Positions 1 to 8,293 of a stretch of DNA of 64,000 nt are shown here, one piece after another (positions within the stretch are counted from its first letter, which is position 1; each line of letters begins with the position of its first letter). The DNA is from Gryllotalpicola ginsengisoli DSM 22003 (GTDB taxonomy: Bacteria; Actinomycetota; Actinomycetes; Actinomycetales; Microbacteriaceae), in NCBI RefSeq assembly GCF_000419445.1, contig NZ_AULK01000002.1, forward strand, positions 1 to 64,000, given 5' to 3'. The position numbers and the translations under genes are program-made. Under the pieces are notes generated by a model, which ran no database searches, was not told the origin of the DNA, and saw nothing but the letters and a program-made list of their open reading frames with translations.

Positions 1-1
1 T

Positions 2-1490
2 GGCTCTTCGGACTTCGGGTGGGGGCTGGGGGTTGTGCCGGGCCGTGGCGTAGTGGTGTGAGGCGGGTCGAGGGCCCGAGGATCGGTAGCGACCAAGCAA
101 CCCTTCCCCGGGAGTCCTCGACCCGTGCCCGATGCTACGGGGTGCGCCGCCGCGTGCCCATCTTCTGTTGTCTACTGTGATCGTTGTGATGTGCTCGTCG
201 GTCTCGGCGGGCTTCACGTCATCGCTGCGCAGCGCCGCGGCGATGGGGTGCTCGTCATCGATGTCGAGTCACCGCCGGGGTCGGTGGGGTGCCCGCGATG
301 CGGGCAGGTCGCCGAGTCCAGGGGCCGTAAGACGCTCGTGTTGATCGACGCGCCGATGGGCGCAGGGCCGGTGCGGGTGCGATGGCGCAAGCGCCGGTGG
401 CGTTGCGTCGATGATGCGTGCGCACAGAAGTCGTTCACCGAGCAGGACACTGCCGTTGCTGCTTCGCGGGCGCAGCTCACGGCCCGGGCCCTCTCGTGGG
501 CGGTCGCTCAGATGCGGCGGGAGAACGCCTCGGTGCAAGGCATCGCCCGGCAGCTCGGGGTGTCCTGGAAAACGGTGTGGCGGCACGTCAAGCCGGTGCT
601 GGAGCGCCGCGCAGCGGACGAGTCCCGCTTCACTGGTGTCACCACCCTTGGCGTCGATGAGCACCTCTGGCACCACGTCTCGACCAAGCCGGTCGAAGAC
701 GGCGGGCGGGGTCCGAAGGAACTGACCGGGATGGTCGATCTGACCCGTGACGCCAGCGGACGCGTCCGCGCCAGGCTGCTGGACCTCGTGCCCGGTCGTT
801 CCGCGAAGGCCTACGCCGACTGGCTGCAGGAACGCGGCGAGCAGTTCCGCGACCAGGTGCAGATCGCGACGCTGGACCCGTTCGCCGGATACAAGAAGGC
901 CCTCGATGATGAGCTCGACGACGCGGTCGCCGTGCTCGACGCTTTCCATGTCGTCAAGCTCGGCACCCAGGCCGTGGATGAGGTCCGTCGCCGCGTCCAG
1001 CAGGACACCCTCGGCCACCGTGGCCGCAGGGGCGACCCGCTCTACGGGATCCGCAACACCCTCCGCGCCGGACGCGAGAACCTCACCGACCGACAGACTC
1101 AGCGCCTCGCCGACGCGTTCGCCGGGCGGGAGGAGCACGTCGAGGTCGAGGTCGCCTACGAATGCGCCCAGAAGCTCCGCGACGCTTACCGCCGCGCTGA
1201 CCTCGCCGAGGGCAAGAAGATCGCCGAGCAGGTGCTCGACTCGTTCCCGTCCTGCCCGATCCCCGAGATCGCCCGCCTCGGCAAGACCCTCACCCGCTGG
1301 CGGGACGCGTTCCTGGCCTACTGGACCACAGGTCGCTCATCCAACGGCGGCACCGAGGCCGTGAACGGACTCATCGAACTCGCCCGCCGCGTCGCCCGCG
1401 GCTTCCGCAACTACGACAACTACCGACTCAGAATGCTCCTCATCGCCGGCGGCCTCGACCCCACCACCCCCACCTGAAGTCCGAAGAGCC
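2..1490 (+). mobile_element. Complete ISL3-family insertion sequence
   Basis: The element is bounded by imperfect terminal inverted repeats of about 24 bp with one mismatch: positions 2-25 begin GGCTCTTCGGACTTC and the reverse complement of 1467-1490 begins with the same 15 bases. It carries one transposase gene. ISL3 elements usually make an 8-bp target duplication. The right flank reads cgtttact, and only one base (t) of the left flank is in the window; it agrees with the last base of that octamer. Copy number and full target duplication cannot be seen here. Confidence 0.9.
125..1477 (+). CDS. ISL3 family transposase
   Basis: The 450-residue protein moves the enclosing insertion sequence by cut-and-paste DDE chemistry. 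An N-terminal zinc-finger-like segment (CPRCGQ near residue 56, a second Cys pair near 95) precedes a helix-turn-helix (GIARQLGVSWKTVWRHV, about 140-155). The C-terminal DDE_Tnp_ISL3 domain has candidate catalytic residues Asp178 (LGVDEHLW), Asp272 (VLDAFHVVKL) and Glu411 (GGTEAVNG). The GTG start at 125 keeps the whole zinc-finger region, and the stop lies inside the right inverted repeat, as is usual in compact ISL3 elements. Length is normal and no frameshift is seen, so it may be active. There is no passenger gene. Confidence 0.93.
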   Translation: MPDATGCAAACPSSVVYCDRCDVLVGLGGLHVIAAQRRGDGVLVIDVESPPGSVGCPRCGQVAESRGRKTLVLIDAPMGAGPVRVRWRKRRWRCVDDACAQKSFTEQDTAVAASRAQLTARALSWAVAQMRRENASVQGIARQLGVSWKTVWRHVKPVLERRAADESRFTGVTTLGVDEHLWHHVSTKPVEDGGRGPKELTGMVDLTRDASGRVRARLLDLVPGRSAKAYADWLQERGEQFRDQVQIATLDPFAGYKKALDDELDDAVAVLDAFHVVKLGTQAVDEVRRRVQQDTLGHRGRRGDPLYGIRNTLRAGRENLTDRQTQRLADAFAGREEHVEVEVAYECAQKLRDAYRRADLAEGKKIAEQVLDSFPSCPIPEIARLGKTLTRWRDAFLAYWTTGRSSNGGTEAVNGLIELARRVARGFRNYDNYRLRMLLIAGGLDPTTPT

Positions 1491-1529
1491 CGTTTACTCC
1501 CCAGTAGGTGGGACAGCCCAAGAATTTTG

Positions 1530-1559
1530 TTTACATACCGGAAATTCAGGGGTTAGGCT
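1530..1559 (+). promoter_or_regulatory. Candidate promoter of the LASTG surface protein gene
   Basis: TTTACA (1530-1535) and TAGGCT (1554-1559) are separated by 18 bases and lie upstream of the 1685 start. Assigned by pattern only. The promoter sits just outside the insertion sequence, so the insertion leaves this gene's promoter intact. Confidence 0.4.
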
Positions 1560-1684
1560 CAGCCTGTGAGCATGCCGTAAAGTCAGCGGCAAGCGAAGCG
1601 CGATGACCTTTCTGCCGGTCCCGTCGGGGTGGGGGAGAAGACTGTGATGGCGCATCAATCGACACAAAGGGGAACCCGAGACTC

Positions 1685-2221
1685 ATGAAGAAGCTGACCA
1701 AGGCGCTTGTCGCCGCCTCCATCGTCGGTGCCGCCGTTCTCGGCGGACCGATCGCTGCCAACGCCGAGACCTACACGCCCGGTGCGGGTTCGGTCACCAC
1801 CGTCGTCAACAACCTGACGGTCACGTTCAACATCGTCGCCGGCACCTTCGAGCCGGGTAGCGCTGTCACCGCTGACGTCACCGGCCCCGGCACCGTCACG
1901 GTTGGTGCGTTCACCGCCGACGCCGCCGACGTCTCGGTCGGCAACGCGGCTAATGACGGCTCGCTGAGCGCCACGCTGACCTTCTCCGAGGCCGGCACCT
2001 ACACCGTCGTCTTCACGGATGCCGCGGATAACGCCTCCGACCCGATCACCGTCACGGTGGGCGCGGTCTCCGGCACCACCACGGCCGCCACCGGCAGCCT
2101 GGCCTCGACCGGTTCGTACATCTCGCTGGCCACCATCTGGGGCGCGGCGGGTGTCATCGCCCTCGGTGCCGGCTTCGTCACCGTCCGCACGGTCGTCCGT
2201 CGCCAGGGCGCGAAGGCCTAA
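1685..2221 (+). CDS. Secreted surface protein with C-terminal LASTG sorting signal
   Basis: This 178-residue protein has an N-terminal signal peptide (MKKLTKAL, a hydrophobic core, ANA-ET cleavage near residue 28), a Thr/Val-rich beta-type domain, then LASTG at residues 139-143, a hydrophobic segment and a basic tail (RTVVRRQGAKA). LAxTG plus membrane anchor plus positive tail is the layout recognised by class E sortases of actinobacteria, so covalent attachment to peptidoglycan is likely. No sortase gene is in the window. The ATG start follows an AAAGGGG ribosome site. The next gene is a diverged paralogue. The ligand or role is unknown; the domain looks like an Ig-like fold, but that is inference. 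Confidence 0.75.
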   Translation: MKKLTKALVAASIVGAAVLGGPIAANAETYTPGAGSVTTVVNNLTVTFNIVAGTFEPGSAVTADVTGPGTVTVGAFTADAADVSVGNAANDGSLSATLTFSEAGTYTVVFTDAADNASDPITVTVGAVSGTTTAATGSLASTGSYISLATIWGAAGVIALGAGFVTVRTVVRRQGAKA

Positions 2222-2238
2222 GTCGGAAGCAGTTCCCT

Positions 2239-2274
2239 AGAAAGGGGCGGGATCCTCGGATCCCGCCCCTTTCT
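2239..2274 (+). terminator. Strong intrinsic terminator after the LASTG protein gene
   Basis: A perfect 17-bp inverted repeat (AGAAAGGGGCGGGATCC, 2-base centre, exact complement) lies 17 bases after the stop codon. The right arm ends in CCCCTTTCT, giving a short U-rich tail. Being symmetrical, it could also stop transcription from the other side. Confidence 0.85.
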
Positions 2275-2300
2275 GCGTGTCGGGGTGCGGCAGTTTCGTT

Positions 2301-2375
2301 GGTTGAGTAGGCCGCAAAGCGGCCGTATCGAAACCCCGCTGGTTGAGTAGCCCGCCCCGCGGCCGTATCGAAACC
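2301..2375 (+). repeat. Two tandem copies of palindromic repeat family A
   Basis: Copies at 2301-2335 and 2341-2375 share GGTTGAGTAG, a GC-rich palindromic centre (gccgc...gcggc) and GTATCGAAACC. The same element recurs at 15882-15916. A related CTGAGGAG...TCTCGAAG variant recurs at 15933, 26063, 29272 and 36632. These open a 548-bp gene-free stretch (2222-2769) that also holds families C, G and B; no protein-coding gene is supported there. Confidence 0.85.
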
Positions 2376-2390
2376 CGCCCGACGCCAATC

Positions 2391-2454
2391 TCCCAAGACG
2401 CACGCTACGGAGGAGCTTTTCGCAGAAACCTCCTCCCTACGCTGCGTCTTGGGA
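2391..2454 (+). repeat. Palindromic repeat family C, copy 1
   Basis: A 64-bp imperfect inverted repeat with outer arms TCCCAAGACGCA and TGCGTCTTGGGA and inner arms containing GGAGGAG and CTCCTCC around a short cttttcgcagaaa centre. Copies 2 and 3 are at 33425-33488 and 34258-34321. RNA from either strand would form a long hairpin exposing or hiding a Shine-Dalgarno-like GGAGGA. Confidence 0.85.
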
Positions 2455-2470
2455 GTTTCGCGGTGGAGCC

Positions 2471-2563
2471 CTTTTCGCTAGCGGCACACTTCGACGCGAA
2501 GGGCACCGCCGAACGGCGCATCCGATCTGCCCACAGGCGCGAAACGTGCCCCTGGAGAAAAGC
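2471..2563 (+). repeat. Long imperfect inverted repeat (family G)
   Basis: The left arm (from 2471, ccttttcgctagcggcacac) pairs imperfectly with the right arm (ending 2563, gtgcccctggagaaaagc). No second copy was recognised in this window. It lies between family C and family B elements. Confidence 0.5.
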
Positions 2564-2577
2564 CCCCGCCCGCCGCT

Positions 2578-2653
2578 GGTCGACTCAGCCGCGCAGCGGC
2601 GGAATGGAGACCTGCGGCCCCGGGTCTCCATTCACGCGGTGCGTGAGCCGACC
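2578..2653 (+). repeat. Palindromic repeat family B, copy 1
   Basis: A double hairpin: GGTCGACTC, a small GC palindrome, GAATGGAGACC, a spacer, GGTCTCCATTC, then GCGTGAGCCGACC. Sister copies are at 14559-14637 and 15989-16064, with a half copy at 36673-36703. Confidence 0.85.
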
Positions 2654-2734
2654 CGCGCAACGCACCCCCAACCGGTGCCGCCCATTGGGGGCGCGCCACG
2701 TCTGGGGGCATCGCGCCGAGGCATCCGTCTCTAA

Positions 2735-2751
2735 CGTGAGGAATACTCACG
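2735..2751 (+). promoter_or_regulatory. Inverted repeat just upstream of the second surface protein
   Basis: CGTGAG - gaata - CTCACG is a perfect 6-bp dyad 18 bases before the ATG. It could be an operator or a 5'-UTR hairpin; the sequence does not decide which. Confidence 0.35.
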
Positions 2752-2769
2752 CAAGAGAGATGAGATGTC

Positions 2770-3360
2770 ATGCGCACTCTGACGAAGGTGTCGGCCGCCG
2801 CGGCCGTCGCAACGATCATCGGTGTCGGGGCTCCGGCCGCCGCATACGCCGACCAGTACACCCCGCCGTTGCCCGACGGGTGGGCGGAAACGGTGTCGGC
2901 CTGCACGACGGTTAGCCACCACGCAGCGGCGGCGACCTTCGACCCCGGGGCCGCGCTTCAGCTGACGGTCACGGGCGAGGGTGCCGAGCCCGCGCTGGCG
3001 CAGTTCACGGCGGTCGCGATGCGGGCGGAGCAGTTCCAGGTCGTCGCGACGGATGCCGGGGCGGCCGACATCCGGCTGACCTTCCCGCAGGGCGCCGCCG
3101 GCACCTACCAGGTGTCGCTGGTCGAGCCCGGCACGCAGCGCAGCTCATCGGGAGTCGTCACCGTCTCCGGGGTGAGCAGTTGCGCAGCCGCCGACCCGCC
3201 GGTCAGCACGCTGCCGCTCAACGGCACCTCGATCTCGGCCGCCACCGTGTGGGGCGCCGGCGGAGCCATCATCGCCGGCGCGGTCGCGCTGATCGTCACC
3301 TCGGTGCTGCGCTCGCGCCGGGCACGCCGGGCCGCCGCCTCGCCCAAGCCGGTCGAGTAG
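2770..3360 (+). CDS. Secreted surface protein paralogue with degenerate sorting signal (LPLNG)
   Basis: This 196-residue protein parallels its upstream neighbour: signal peptide (MRTLTKV... AYA-DQ), YTP after cleavage, a Val/Thr-rich domain, and a tail ISAATVWGAGG + hydrophobic segment + RSRRARR that mirrors ISLATIWGAAG + RTVVRRQ. At the sortase site it has LPLNG (148-152) rather than LAxTG or LPxTG; the usual Thr is Asn. It also gains Cys residues near 43 and 139 that could form a disulfide. It is probably membrane-tethered; sortase processing is doubtful. Its TAG stop lies inside a GGTcGAGTAGGCCGC repeat arm. Function unknown. Confidence 0.7.
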   Translation: MRTLTKVSAAAAVATIIGVGAPAAAYADQYTPPLPDGWAETVSACTTVSHHAAAATFDPGAALQLTVTGEGAEPALAQFTAVAMRAEQFQVVATDAGAADIRLTFPQGAAGTYQVSLVEPGTQRSSSGVVTVSGVSSCAAADPPVSTLPLNGTSISAATVWGAGGAIIAGAVALIVTSVLRSRRARRAAASPKPVE

Positions 3361-3363
3361 GCC

Positions 3364-3445
3364 GCGCAGAAACGGAAAAAGTGGCGACACGCCGGGCGTT
3401 GCGGCGCTCGTCCCGGCGCGTCGTGCAAAAGCTCCGTTTCTGCGC
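3364..3445 (+). repeat. Long inverted repeat (family E)
   Basis: Arms GCGCAGAAACGGA (3364-3376) and its exact complement (3433-3445), with further imperfect pairing inside (GCGACaCGCCGGG with CCCGGCGCGTCG). It lies between the convergent ends of the 2770 gene and the LysR gene and could act as a bidirectional terminator. Confidence 0.65.
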
Positions 3446-3526
3446 GCAGCCGAGGGAGGTAGATGACGGGGGAGGGCCGGCGCGCCGCCTACTCGACCGA
3501 CAGGAGAGAACCGGCGGGCGGCCCAC

Positions 3527-4480
3527 TCAACCAGCGGAACGCGCGGACTTCGGGAAGCTGATCGCCCGGCGTCCGCGCTGCTTCTCGTCCTTCGCAAGCC
3601 GGTGCAGCTCGGCGCGGGTGATCTCGGCGAGCCGGTCGGCGGCATCCAGCTTCTCGCCCGTGCGGCGAAGCAGCGAGAGCGGAGTGCGCGCGTCCTCGTC
3701 GCGCACGGGCACATAGGTCACGCCCTCGAAGGCGTGCAGCGACGTCAGGAACGGCACGACCGCAACGACCAGCCCGCTCGCGATCGTGGAGAGCAGTACG
3801 ACGTCGTCTTCGGCGTACATCCGGATGGTCGGCGAGAACCCCGCGCGCAGGCACGCGCCCGTGATCGAGTCGAACGCCGTGGGAGACGAGTCGCGGTGGA
3901 ACATGGCGAACGCTTCGCTGCGCAGATCGCTCAGGTCGACCGACGTGCGAGACGCGAGCGGATGCGACGACGGCACGGCGGCCACGAGCGGTTCCATTCC
4001 GAGCAGTTCGAAGTCGATTCCGCTCGGGGCGTCGAGGTACCGCTCGAAGGCGACGTCGATGTGCCCGGCGGTGAGCTCGTACGAGACGTCCTGGCGGTCC
4101 AGCGCGCGCAGCGTCACCTTCGTCTGCGGGCGATCGGCCCTCAGCTGCGGAATGATGCGCGGCATCAGCCCGGCGAAGACCGACGAGATGCCCGACACGC
4201 GCAGCGGGATGAAGGCTGTGGGGTCGTCCGTCACGGCGGCCTCGACGGCGGATGCGTGCACGAGCAGCGCGCGAGCCTCGGCCGCGAGCACCCGCCCGTG
4301 CGGGGTCAGCTCCGGCGCTCGGCGAGGGCCGCGATCGAAGAGGGCGACGCCGAGCTCGCGCTCGAGGCGGGAGAGCGTCTGGCTCAGAGCTGACTGGCCC
4401 ACTCCCAGTCGCGCGGCGGCGGCAGTGAAGCTCCGATCCTGCGCCACGGCGAGGAACGCGCGTAGGTCGCGTAAATCCAC
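3527..4480 (-). CDS. LysR family transcriptional regulator
   Basis: This 317-residue protein has the LysR winged helix-turn-helix at residues 1-60 (DLRDLRAFLAVAQDRSF; ARLGVGQSALSQTLSRLE) and a periplasmic-binding-like effector domain at about 90-300. LysR proteins usually control the divergent operon with a co-inducer that is the pathway substrate or product. Here the divergent operon encodes an amino-acid-type importer and amine-oxidising flavoproteins. A T-N11-A box lies between them at 4594-4606. The C-terminus is repeat-derived: the stop TGA is part of GGTTGAG, the opening of a family A element, giving the ending RSAG. Confidence 0.9.
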   Translation of the reverse strand: MDLRDLRAFLAVAQDRSFTAAAARLGVGQSALSQTLSRLERELGVALFDRGPRRAPELTPHGRVLAAEARALLVHASAVEAAVTDDPTAFIPLRVSGISSVFAGLMPRIIPQLRADRPQTKVTLRALDRQDVSYELTAGHIDVAFERYLDAPSGIDFELLGMEPLVAAVPSSHPLASRTSVDLSDLRSEAFAMFHRDSSPTAFDSITGACLRAGFSPTIRMYAEDDVVLLSTIASGLVVAVVPFLTSLHAFEGVTYVPVRDEDARTPLSLLRRTGEKLDAADRLAEITRAELHRLAKDEKQRGRRAISFPKSARSAG

Positions 4481-4593
4481 TGGTGCCTCCTGTCGAGCGC
4501 GGTGCCGGACCGCATGGTCTCATTCCGGTGAATCGTGCTTTGTCCCTGATTCGGGGGAGTAAAAAGCCTGTTTCAGCATTATTTCATCTGCTC

Positions 4594-4606
4594 TATCGAT
4601 CCGATA
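4594..4606 (+). promoter_or_regulatory. Candidate LysR box (T-N11-A palindrome)
   Basis: TATCG-ATC-CGATA is a perfect dyad matching the T-N11-A form of LysR sites. It lies 68 bases before the substrate-binding-protein start and 114 bases before the LysR start, suitable for coupled control of both. Confidence 0.6.
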
Positions 4607-4673
4607 CATCACCTACCGTGAAGTTTCAACGCATCACCCGACCACTCCGTCCGCTGTCACAAGGGAGAACAAC

Positions 4674-5495
4674 GTGCACCGCAACGCTGTCCGAGCGACC
4701 ATGCTGGCCACTGCGGCCTCTGTCGCCCTCACCCTCACCGCCTGCTCGGGCGCCGCGTCGTCAAGCGACGCCACCGACGACCTCGGCACTCTCACCCCCG
4801 GGGTCCTGAAGATCGGCACGACCAGCAATCAGAAGCCCTACGCGTACACGGAGAACGGCAAGCTGGTCGGCTTCGAGGTCGACATGGCGCGCGCCGTCGC
4901 GAAGGAGGCCGGCCTGAAGCCGGAATTCGTGCAGGAGGACTTCTCGGCGCTGCTCCCGGCCGTCGCCAATCAGCAACTCGACGTCGAGTTCGCCTCGTCG
5001 TCGGTCACCGCCGAGCGGAAGAAGATGGTCAATTTCACCCACATCTACTTCATCGGCTACATCTCGGTCATCACCAACGAGTCGTCGATCACGGATGACC
5101 CGGCCAGCCTCAAGGGCAAGAAGCTCGGCCTGCTCCAGGGCAGCATCGAGGACGACTACGCGCAGAAGAACTTCCCCGGGGCCACGATCGTGCGCTTCCC
5201 CGACGAGCCGTCGATGGACCAGGCACTCAAGGCCCACAGCGTCGACGCGCTGTTCGACGACGCGCCGCCGGCGCAGGCCCTCGCGAAGGCCAACCCTTCG
5301 ATGTCGATCCCGATCAACATCGAGGTCAGCGACATGCCGGTCGCCGCCGCCGTCAGCAAGAAGAACCCGAAGCTGCTCGCCGCGCTGAACAAGGCGATCG
5401 ACAAGGTCATCTCCTCCGGCAAGTGGCTGAAGATCGACAAGAAGTACTACCCGGACCAGCCGGTGCCGAAGCAGTTCGAGCCGACTGACGGCTGA
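4674..5495 (+). CDS. Amino-acid-type ABC transporter substrate-binding lipoprotein
   Basis: This 273-residue lipoprotein captures the substrate outside the membrane for the importer encoded next. It has a signal peptide with lipobox LTAC (Cys near residue 24) and a family 3 solute-binding fold (GVLKIGTTSNQKPYAY, GFEVDMARAVAKEAGL, FTHIYF, KGKKLGLLQGS). GTG at 4674 is chosen because AAGGGAG lies 7-9 bases upstream and the signal peptide starts there. It is the first gene of a six-gene operon whose later products are sarcosine-oxidase-like flavoenzymes. The ligand is therefore inferred to be an N-methylated or other secondary amino acid, but binding residues alone do not show this. Confidence 0.88.
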   Translation: MHRNAVRATMLATAASVALTLTACSGAASSSDATDDLGTLTPGVLKIGTTSNQKPYAYTENGKLVGFEVDMARAVAKEAGLKPEFVQEDFSALLPAVANQQLDVEFASSSVTAERKKMVNFTHIYFIGYISVITNESSITDDPASLKGKKLGLLQGSIEDDYAQKNFPGATIVRFPDEPSMDQALKAHSVDALFDDAPPAQALAKANPSMSIPINIEVSDMPVAAAVSKKNPKLLAALNKAIDKVISSGKWLKIDKKYYPDQPVPKQFEPTDG

Positions 5496-5527
5496 GCCGC
5501 GGCGACGGAACGCGGAGCGTGACCATC

Positions 5528-6313
5528 GTGGAAACCATCCAGAACCTCATCTCGACCTTCCTCAATCCGCAGTACCTTGTCGTGGCGCTGCCCGACATCC
5601 TCAAGTACGGGCTCTGGAACACCCTGTTCATCGCCATCATCGCGACGGCAATCGGCATCGTCATCGGCCTCGTGCTCGCCGCGCTCGGGGTGTCGAACAG
5701 CCGGGTGCTGAGGTGGTTGGCCGGCATCTACACCGACATCTTCCGCGGGCTGCCGGCCGCGCTGACGATCCTCGCCATCGGGGGAGGGTTCGCCCCGATC
5801 GTGAACCCGATCACCCACGGCAACCCGTACCCGCTCGGCATCATGGCGCTCGCCCTGATCGGAGGCGCGTATATCGGGGAGATCTTCCGGGCCGGCATCC
5901 TCGCCATCGACAAGGGGCAGCTGGAGGCGTGCCGCGCGCTCGGCATGAGCTACAACGCCGCCATGTGGAAGGTCGTGATCCCCCAGGGCATCCGCAGTGT
6001 GCTGCCCTCGCTCGTGAACCAGTTCATCGCGATCGTCAAGGACTCGAGCCTGGTCTACTTCCTCGGCTTCGCCACGGCACAGCGCGAACTGTTCCGCGTC
6101 GGCGAGGACGCATCCGTGACCTACGCGAACCTGTCGCCGCTGTTCACAGCCGGAGTCTTCTACCTGATCATCACCGTGCCGCTGACGCACCTCGTCAACG
6201 TGATCGACCGGCGGCTGCGGCACGGGCGTGCGGTCTCCGACGCCACCACGCTCGACGAGGACCTCGTCGCCGAGGTGCCTCTGCCGGCCCGCGCGGCCGT
6301 GGGAAGGGAGTGA
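5528..6313 (+). CDS. Amino-acid ABC transporter permease
   Basis: This 261-residue membrane protein of the HisM/GlnP family has about five membrane segments; the His/Glu/Gln/Arg permease signature covers residues 40-100. The ATPase-contacting EAA loop is LEACRALGMSYNAAMWKVVIPQG (about 130-152, quoted in part). It would form the channel, probably as a homodimer since only one permease gene is present. GTG at 5528 is preferred over the in-frame GTG at 5519 because GGAG at 5514-5517 is 10 bases from the former and only one from the latter. Confidence 0.88.
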   Translation: METIQNLISTFLNPQYLVVALPDILKYGLWNTLFIAIIATAIGIVIGLVLAALGVSNSRVLRWLAGIYTDIFRGLPAALTILAIGGGFAPIVNPITHGNPYPLGIMALALIGGAYIGEIFRAGILAIDKGQLEACRALGMSYNAAMWKVVIPQGIRSVLPSLVNQFIAIVKDSSLVYFLGFATAQRELFRVGEDASVTYANLSPLFTAGVFYLIITVPLTHLVNVIDRRLRHGRAVSDATTLDEDLVAEVPLPARAAVGRE

Positions 6314-6317
6314 AGCG

Positions 6318-7091
<774 letters not shown>

Positions 7092-7093
7092 GC

Positions 7094-8275
7094 GTGGGCT
7101 TCGATGCAGAGGTCGGCGTCGTCGGCGTCGGAACCATGGGCTCGCAGGCCCTCTGGCAGTTGGCACAACGTGGAGTGTCCGCGATCGGCTTCGAGCAGTT
7201 CGCGCCCGGCCATGACCGGGCCGGCGCCGGGGGAGAGAGCCGGCTGTTCCGCACTGCGTACTTCGAGAGCAGCCGCTACGTGCCGCTGCTGCGCCTCTCG
7301 AAACTGCTCTGGCGCCGGCTCGAGGCGGCAACCGAGACGAGCCTGCTGCACGTGAACGGCGCGCTCATGATCGGCGAGGAGGGCGGCGACTTCCTCGCCC
7401 GCGTGCAGCGCTCGATCGACGAGCACGGCATCGACCACGAGGTGCTCGACGCGCAGGAGATGCAGCGGCGGTACCCGCAGCACCGCATAAGCGCCGGCCA
7501 GGCGGCGATCCTTGACCGGGAGTCGGGCTTCCTCCGGCCCGAGCTCGCGGTCGCCTCGGCCGCGCGGGCCGGGGAGAGCCTCGGCGCGCGCATCCGTCGC
7601 CGTTCACGCGTCGACGAGATCCGCTTCGAAGACGACGCCGTCACCGTGCTCGCCGACGGAGAGCTCTTCCGGTTCCGCCGCCTCATCGTCGCGGCCGGCG
7701 CCTGGACGTCGCAACTGCTGCTCGGCCTCGCGCCGCTGACGGAGGTCGTGCGCATCGCGATGACCTGGTGGCAGGCGAAGCAGCCCGCCGCGTACACCGA
7801 GGATGTATTCCCCGTCTTCGCGCGCGTCACCGACGGATACGACATCTCGGGGTGGCCGTCGCTCGATGCCGCGACCGTGAAGGTCGGGCTGAACAACGGA
7901 TGGGACCGTGTCGGCGATCCCGACGCGCTCGACCGCACCGTTCCCGACGCGCTGTTCGAGGAAATCCGGAACGCCGTGGGCGAGCTGATGCCCGGGCTCA
8001 TCCCCGAGCCGGTGCGCATCGGCGTCTACATGGACGGCTACACGGCCGACCATGACCCCTACGTCGGCCCGCTGCAGTGGGACCCGCGGGTCACCGTGCT
8101 CGGCGGGTTCAGCGGGCACGGCTTCAAGATGGCGCCCGCCATAGGCCTCGCGGCGGCGGATTACGCGACCGAGAACGGCACCGAGTTGCCGATCGGATTC
8201 CTGCACCCGAACCGCTTCGTCACGAATGTCACCGCAGCCGACCGCATGCGCTTCCGGCGCACGGCCGCTGCTTGA
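7094..8275 (+). CDS. FAD-dependent N-methyl-amino-acid/sarcosine oxidase-like protein, without the flavin-linking Cys
   Basis: This 393-residue flavoprotein of the DAO / monomeric sarcosine oxidase - N-methyltryptophan oxidase group would oxidise a secondary amine. The dinucleotide-binding motif is GVGTMGSQALWQLA (residues 11-24) followed by Glu in IGFEQF. The C-terminal GGFSGHGFK matches the family. In characterised members FAD is covalently bound to a Cys just before that region; the aligned position here is Tyr312 (IGVYMDG). FAD is therefore probably non-covalent, or the enzyme uses another acceptor. GTG at 7094 starts 2 bases after the ATPase stop. A second homologue follows directly. Confidence 0.85.
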   Translation: MGFDAEVGVVGVGTMGSQALWQLAQRGVSAIGFEQFAPGHDRAGAGGESRLFRTAYFESSRYVPLLRLSKLLWRRLEAATETSLLHVNGALMIGEEGGDFLARVQRSIDEHGIDHEVLDAQEMQRRYPQHRISAGQAAILDRESGFLRPELAVASAARAGESLGARIRRRSRVDEIRFEDDAVTVLADGELFRFRRLIVAAGAWTSQLLLGLAPLTEVVRIAMTWWQAKQPAAYTEDVFPVFARVTDGYDISGWPSLDAATVKVGLNNGWDRVGDPDALDRTVPDALFEEIRNAVGELMPGLIPEPVRIGVYMDGYTADHDPYVGPLQWDPRVTVLGGFSGHGFKMAPAIGLAAADYATENGTELPIGFLHPNRFVTNVTAADRMRFRRTAAA

Positions 8276-8293
8276 AAGAAGGAGAGAGAACAC

